Assembly (NCBI GenBank): GCA_011634665.1
Contig: WAEK01000058.1
Coordinates: 1 to 20,693 of the forward strand
Source of the DNA: Mortierella sp. BCC40632
Lineage: Eukaryota > Mortierellomycota > Mortierellomycetes > Mortierellales > Mortierellaceae
Direction of reading: 5' to 3'
Length of the DNA: 20,693 nt
Shown here: positions 17,579-20,693 of the stretch, one piece after another
How the letters are laid out: each line of letters opens with the position of its first letter
How positions within the stretch are numbered: position 1 is the first letter of the stretch
The notes under the pieces: generated by a model
Told to the model about the DNA's origin: nothing
Databases searched by the model: none
The model's input: only the letters and a program-made list of their open reading frames with translations
Program-made: the position numbers and the translations under genes

Positions 17579-17773
17579 GAGATGATCATGGTCGCCACAG
17601 GGAATAGGGGAAGGGTGAAAGGAAAAGGACAAGGACGAGGGGGAAAGGACAGGGAAGAAGAACAAATGGAAGGAGTCAAAGAGAAAGGACAAAATAAAAG
17701 ATAAATAATAATAATAACAAAAACTGCTTTTGCAAACTGCGGGCACGAGGATCTCCTCCCTGCTCCCTTCTAG
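17579..17773 (+). other. Purine-rich stretch without a recognisable gene
   Basis: About 120 bases of G/A-rich sequence (repeated GGAAAAGGACAAGG-like units) to about 17700, then TAA-rich sequence, and from about 17745 a pyrimidine-rich CTCCCTGCTCCCTTCTAG that looks like a 3' splice site at 17773. Nothing else is seen. Confidence 0.4.
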
Positions 17774-18138
17774 TCGATCCGTTCATTTACTTTATCACCC
17801 ACCAACGGCGAGCCGTCCGTCCTCAACCTGAACAACCGTTACTTAATTTCCGGAGACGACTTCCTGCCTTTTCTACAAAAGGAATCGAGGGAGTGTGGAT
17901 TGGGAAACTGTTCGGGGTCATCTTAAGCTTTGAGCCGGCAAATATTGAACATCAGGGACCTTTGGCCGTAGAAAGAATAGAGGGAAGAGAGCAGTTGGTG
18001 ATCCATGGCAACCCGTGGCTTTGTCATTTCAAAGTGGTAACGAAAACACTTGAACCGACAACTAAACTCCGGCTGAAAATATTTTACGGATCTGAGGGTG
18101 TGGAGGGGAGGCATGCCATCAAAGGACAAATATTTTGA
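17774..18138 (+). pseudogene. Coding-like block of unknown protein in element F
   Basis: Directly after TTCTAG the frame reads GEPSVLNLNNRYLISGDDFL then PFLQKE to about 17875. A shift leads to the frame GVWIGKLFGVILSFEPANIE, REQLVIHGNPWLCHFKVV and KTLEPTTKLRLKIFYGSEGV, ending at TGA 18136-18138. The mix of hydrophobic and charged residues resembles a beta-rich folded domain, but I do not know the family. Five bases after the stop is GTATGT, a good fungal 5' splice site. It may be part of a captured gene with introns, in which case the frame change could be a misread exon border. Being antisense to the LTRs, introns would survive passage through the element's RNA. Confidence 0.4.
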
Positions 18139-18142
18139 AAGG

Positions 18143-18379
18143 GTATGTCGTGGGTGCAAGTGTGAAATGGAGCAGGGTCTGGCGAATCGCTTCTGATGGA
18201 GATAACTTGTGGTGGTGGAGGGTATCGCCCATCGATGGCTCAGCGTGTGTCAGAAAGGTCGAAAAAGAAAGTAATGTGATGAAAAAAAAAGAGAAAAAAA
18301 GGGAAAAGAAAAGGTACAAAATATGAAAACAACAAGAACAGTGAAAGCAACGTCTTGATCGGTTGTTTGTTTTATCTAG
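18143..18379 (+). other. Possible intron or spacer
   Basis: It begins GTATGT and ends TTTTATCTAG, splice-like at both ends, but 237 bp is long for a fungal intron and an A-rich run (about 18280-18316) lies in it. No gene is seen inside. Confidence 0.25.
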
Positions 18380-18564
18380 GGGAGAGTGCAATCATTGAAG
18401 ATGACCTTCCGCTAGAACCTCTTATTGAGTATCCGACAATGGTTGCCCAGGTTCTCCACCATTTTTTTCTGTGCGGCGTAGAGGACCAGCACAGGGGGAA
18501 AGAGCTCGCACTACTTGGCAGGCAGGTGTGTGAAACCTATTGGGAAAGGGGATTGCCAGCATAG
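18380..18564 (+). pseudogene. Exon-like segment crossing into F's right LTR
   Basis: After TTTTATCTAG an open frame gives ESAIIEDDLPLEPLIEYPT, then MVAQVLHHFFLCGVEDQHRG, and ends QVCETYWERGLPA with TAG at 18562-18564. The first 30 residues are coded by the interior, the last 31 by the LTR; the LTR part is therefore present at the left LTR too. The composition (acidic start, amphipathic helices) looks coding, but there is no family match and chance cannot be excluded. It could be the last exon of the gene in the preceding block. Confidence 0.3.
18444..18461 (-). other. Candidate primer-binding site of element F
   Basis: Ten bases inside the 5' LTR the minus strand reads TGGTGGAGAACCTGGGCA. 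Its complement ends CCCAG-GTTCTCC-A-CCA, which divides neatly into a T-stem strand starting with the conserved C61, a 7-base acceptor strand, a discriminator A and CCA. The spacer of ten bases is longer than usual. The tRNA is not identified. Confidence 0.4.
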
Positions 18565-18842
18565 AAGAGGGAAACATAATGATCACGACGCGTATCACCG
18601 TTCTATAGAGAGAGAACAAGGCAAGAGAAAAGACTCGCAAATGAACAATATCTAGCTACAGGATCGCACCCCCGGGGCGGGCGGACGAGTGGACCTGCTC
18701 CAGACGGTAAGTATTCACAAACGGATCGGGAAAATAAAAGGAAGAAAACAAAACTGTCTTTATTGTCTGGTGTCGAGGGACACCATTTATACCCCCAGGC
18801 CCAGGGGCCAGAAGATCGCCCAGTCGTATTTACTACACCACA
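18472..18842 (-). repeat. Element F LTR, right copy (371 bp; 5' LTR)
   Basis: Same ends and sequence as the left copy outside homopolymers. A plus-strand reading frame from the interior crosses into it and stops at 18562. In this copy, AATAAA also appears on the plus strand (18733-18738) where the left copy has only A. Confidence 0.93.
18759..18791 (-). promoter_or_regulatory. TATA box and AATAAA in F's right LTR
   Basis: TATAAATGG at 18791-18783 and AATAAA at 18764-18759, 27 bp apart. In this 5' copy the TATA box would start the RNA to the left. Confidence 0.55.
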
Positions 18843-18846
18843 CTAC
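18843..18846. repeat. Right CTAC target duplication of element F
   Basis: Copy of 15630-15633; four bases, where Ty3 elements usually give five. Confidence 0.85.
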
Positions 18847-19281
18847 GAAGACAGTGATTGCATCGAATTTGCGTGCTGTTTGTGGTAGTTTTACCACGAA
18901 ATCCATTGATACTGTGTCCCAACGTTGTTCTGGAATGGCTAAAGGTTGAAGAAGTCCAGCTGGAAGGCGGCGGACTGCTTTGTTACGTTGGCAGCTCGAG
19001 CAGGATTCGACATACCGTCGGACATCATTTGACATCTTAGGCCAATAGGCAAACCGCCGTAAGGTGGCGTATGTCTTGTCAAAGCCGAAGTGGCCTGATA
19101 TTGCAGCATCATGAACCTCGTGGAGTAGGATTAAACGCAGAGTGGACGACTTCGGGACGCAGAGTAATAGGTCACCCTTGCGCTCGACATACAATAGACC
19201 GTCCTGCAAAAAAGTAGTGTGGTGGTGGTTGGCCTTGAAGACACCTCTCATAGACGGGAGCAAGACCAGGGTCATCAGCAT
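18847..19281 (-). pseudogene. Element E integrase, zinc finger and start of core
   Basis: The frame reads RKGDLLLCVPKSSTLRLILL, LHEVHDAAISGHFGFDKTYA and YVESCSSCQRNK, the HHCC finger that binds the DNA ends. Then DTVSMDFVVKLPQTARKFDA brings the first catalytic Asp. After ITVFV the codon is cut by F at 18846/18842 and translation would run into the LTR. The remaining core is at 15633 and below. A shift near 19205 separates it from RNase H. Confidence 0.92.
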
Positions 19282-19790
19282 ACCCCTCTATAACGTGCTG
19301 TCTCCAACTTGTATCCGTCTGAAGGCTGAAAGAGTTGATGGACATAGGGACAGGATCTGGTTCAAGTTTATCAGGTTCGCGGTGGTCCGGACGACGAGAG
19401 AGAGCATCTGGTACGATGTTCTCAATTCCCCGCTTGAACTTGAACTCGAAATCATACTCTTGGAGGAGTTCCATCCATCTCGCCTGGCGCCTTGTCAGTT
19501 TGGGCTGGGTTGGAAAGTGTCTCAGCGTATCGTGATCGGTATATACAATAAAGTGTGAACCGTCTAAGTAAAAGCGCCATGTTTTGAGGGCGTGGACAAC
19601 AGCCAGGAGTTCCTGTTCATGGGTAGGGTAGTTCCGTTCAGCTGGGTTTAGTTTGCGGGATGTAAATGCGACAGGTCTGGATGATCCGTCGGCGTCTGTT
19701 TGAAAAAGAACAGCACCTATGGCAAATCCAGAGGCATCAGTCTCCACTGTGGACGGCAGATCGGGGTCAAAGATTCGTAGGACTGGAGCG
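19195..19790 (-). pseudogene. Element E RNase H
   Basis: ETDASGFAIGAVLFQTDADG, RPVAFTSRKLNPAERNYPTH, HEQELLAVVHALKTWRFYL, YTDHDTLRHFPTQPKLTRRQ and VPDALSRRPDH are visible in one frame, with all expected catalytic acids (D, E, D, D). The C-terminal linker runs to SLQTDTSWRQHVIEGYADDP and QGQPPPHY, where an indel near 19205 breaks it. The domain itself appears intact and is the closest match to those of A and D. Confidence 0.92.
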
Positions 19791-20683
19791 GAGCTGATTG
19801 CAGATTTGAGGCTAAGGAATGCTTGTTCGCTGTTTTCATCCCATACGAACTGATGGTTTTCGCCAAGGAGGGAGGTGAGGGGAAGTGCGATGTCGGCAAA
19901 ATTTTTGATATATTGGTGATAAAATTGCGCAAGACCAAGAAATTGCTGAACGTCGCGTTGTTTCTCCGGTCGTGGCCATTCACGGATCGCTTTAACAAGC
20001 CCTGCATTGGTGTGAACGCCATCTTTGGTTATTACATGGCCGAGAAACTCCGTTTCTTCTTTTCATGAAAGAGCACTTGCTCAGCTTGGCGTACAGTCCA
20101 TGTTTTCGGAGGAGGGCAAGGACACTTCGAATATGGCGGAGATGCTCGGTCTTGGTTTTGAATAAATCAAGATATCGTCGAGGTAGACGACAACCCACTT
20201 GTCCAGAACAGGATCGAGTACTTTCAGCATCATATTGGAAAAGGAAGCCGGTGCATTTGTGAGGCCAAATGGAACCACATTAAACTCAAAATGACCGTAT
20301 CTGCAGCGAAAAGCGGTCTTGTGCGTGTGTGGTCCATAGATGCGCTGTTGGTGGTAACCAGAAATGAGGTCAAGCTTGGTAAAGTAGCGAGCGCCACGGA
20401 ATCTGTCAATAAGCTCGTCTATTCTGGGCAGCGGGTGGCGATTCTTCCTTGTGATACTGTTGAGAGCACGATAATCGACGCACATTCGGAGAGTGCCATC
20501 AGCCTTCTTGACGAATAAAACAGGGGCACCATACGGAGACGTGCTTGGTTTGATGAACTTTTTGGAGAGTAGGTCGTCCAGTTGTTTCTTTAGCTCGTCA
20601 AGTTCAGCAACAGATAGTCGAATGACGGGGCGGAAGGGGGTCTGCCGCTGGGTCAGTGTCGATACGCATACAGTGGGCGCCAA
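19717..20683 (-). pseudogene. Element E reverse transcriptase
   Basis: [20 protein letters not shown] near 20625 opens the domain; then [72 protein letters not shown] and YLDD at about 20185-20174. A missing A in the A-run near 20160 shifts the frame; the thumb goes on with [20 protein letters not shown] and, after further indels at 20060-20080, to about 19800. The frame is +1 to the last codons of the upstream protease-type leader [11 protein letters not shown], where A and D are at -1. It would copy the RNA genome. Confidence 0.92.
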
Positions 20684-20693
20684 ATGGTTTCAA
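20669..20693 (-). other. Leader-like sequence joined to E's pol
   Basis: In A and D the codons before MRIxTDP are the end of the protease linker (LPPDRGD). In E they are replaced, from the window edge, by TTGAAACCATTTGGCGCCCA then CTGT, joined at the ATG (20669). TTTGGCGCCCAC-type sequence is known from untranslated leaders near the primer site of LTR elements. It suggests that gag and protease are deleted. Confidence 0.35.

Larger units (their letters stand above)
15634..18842 (-). mobile_element. Element F: young LTR-flanked element without gag or pol, carrying antisense coding-like cargo
   Basis: Two LTRs of 377 and 371 bp flank 2461 bp, with a 4-bp duplication (CTAC) interrupting E's integrase. 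The TATA/AATAAA order, a primer-site candidate and a purine-rich segment all place LTR transcription on the minus strand. The interior has no reverse transcriptase, integrase, protease or zinc knuckle, so movement would need enzymes from another element. It holds a plus-strand reading frame of 341 codons, a second coding-like block, poly(T) tracts and an AAT repeat. In size it matches a small LARD-type element. Confidence 0.88.
14455..20693 (-). mobile_element. Element E: Ty3/Gypsy chromovirus, split by element F, broken
   Basis: The minus-strand parts are reverse transcriptase, RNase H and the integrase finger at 18847-20693, then integrase core, chromodomain, polypurine tract and 3' LTR at 14455-15633. 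F lies between them within the integrase core; without F and one CTAC the integrase frame is continuous. E's 3' LTR cuts D's gag/protease region. At the right edge the sequence ahead of reverse transcriptase is not protease. Pol is close to A and D. Confidence 0.9.

Noticed and set aside
17420..17704. Open frame with Asn and Phe runs
   Set aside because: It is only the translation of (AAT)10 and T22 and of purine-rich sequence.
18119..18391. Minus-strand frame rich in Phe, Leu and Ser (possible membrane protein)
   Set aside because: It comes from the complement of the A-rich tract at about 18280-18316; hydrophobicity is due to T-runs only.
15634..18842. F as a DNA transposon with 370-bp ends
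   Set aside because: The long ends are direct, not inverted, repeats, and each has its own short inverted TG...CA ends, as LTRs do.
15634..18842. F's two repeats as two solo LTRs or a tandem duplication
   Set aside because: One perfect CTAC duplication brackets the whole unit, and the integrase frame of E is continuous around it.
10862..20693. D and E as two halves of one element
   Set aside because: Each has its own reverse transcriptase, RNase H, integrase, chromodomain, polypurine tract and a different LTR.
1..20693. Repeat-induced point mutation as the cause of decay
   Set aside because: The breaks seen are indels in simple tracts; no excess of C-to-T type stop codons was noticed.
1..20693. 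CRISPR array, rRNA or phage-type systems
   Set aside because: No regularly spaced repeats, no rRNA-like sequence and no prokaryotic genes; the content is eukaryotic transposable elements.

Overview
The window is a stack of nested transposable elements and contains no recognisable single-copy host gene. The Ty3/Gypsy polyproteins of chromovirus type (two clear chromodomains and a third in fragments), very short LTRs, a Tc1-like DNA transposon, and the CACC-ATG start and CT-rich leader of the one long non-retroviral reading frame suggest a filamentous fungus. The exact group cannot be told, and another retrotransposon-rich microbial eukaryote is not excluded. No rRNA gene, intact tRNA gene or CRISPR array was seen.

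Layout, with labels used below. Element A (1-3250, minus) is a Ty3/Gypsy copy running off the left edge, with its 5' LTR at 3065-3250. It cuts into the gag of element B (3251-9158, plus), a second Ty3/Gypsy copy with its 3' LTR at 8892-9158. B's reverse transcriptase is split by element T (4981-6580), a 1600-bp Tc1-like transposon with a TA duplication. B abuts the gag of element C (9159-10861, plus), whose reverse transcriptase is cut off by element D (10862-14454, minus, 3' LTR only about 70 bp). D's protease/gag region is cut by element E (14455-15633 and 18847-20693, minus). E's integrase is split by element F (15634-18842), a young LTR-flanked element with a CTAC duplication and no reverse transcriptase.

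Insertion order from the cuts: C is older than B and D; B is older than A and T; D is older than E; E is older than F. A, D and E share close pol sequences (for example GYHQQR in the palm) but not LTR sequences. All autonomous copies are broken, mostly by small indels in homopolymers or short repeats; I did not notice in-frame nonsense changes. Nothing here is likely to move by itself.

The most unusual part is F. Its LTRs are identical outside homopolymers. Its 2.46-kb interior has no gag or pol, but on the strand opposite to LTR transcription it carries a 341-codon reading frame with a fungal-style start, a second block that looks coding, and an exon-like segment that runs across the internal/LTR border. 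A second notable pattern is that five unrelated LTRs place a TATA-like box 25-27 bp (38 in A) before AATAAA.
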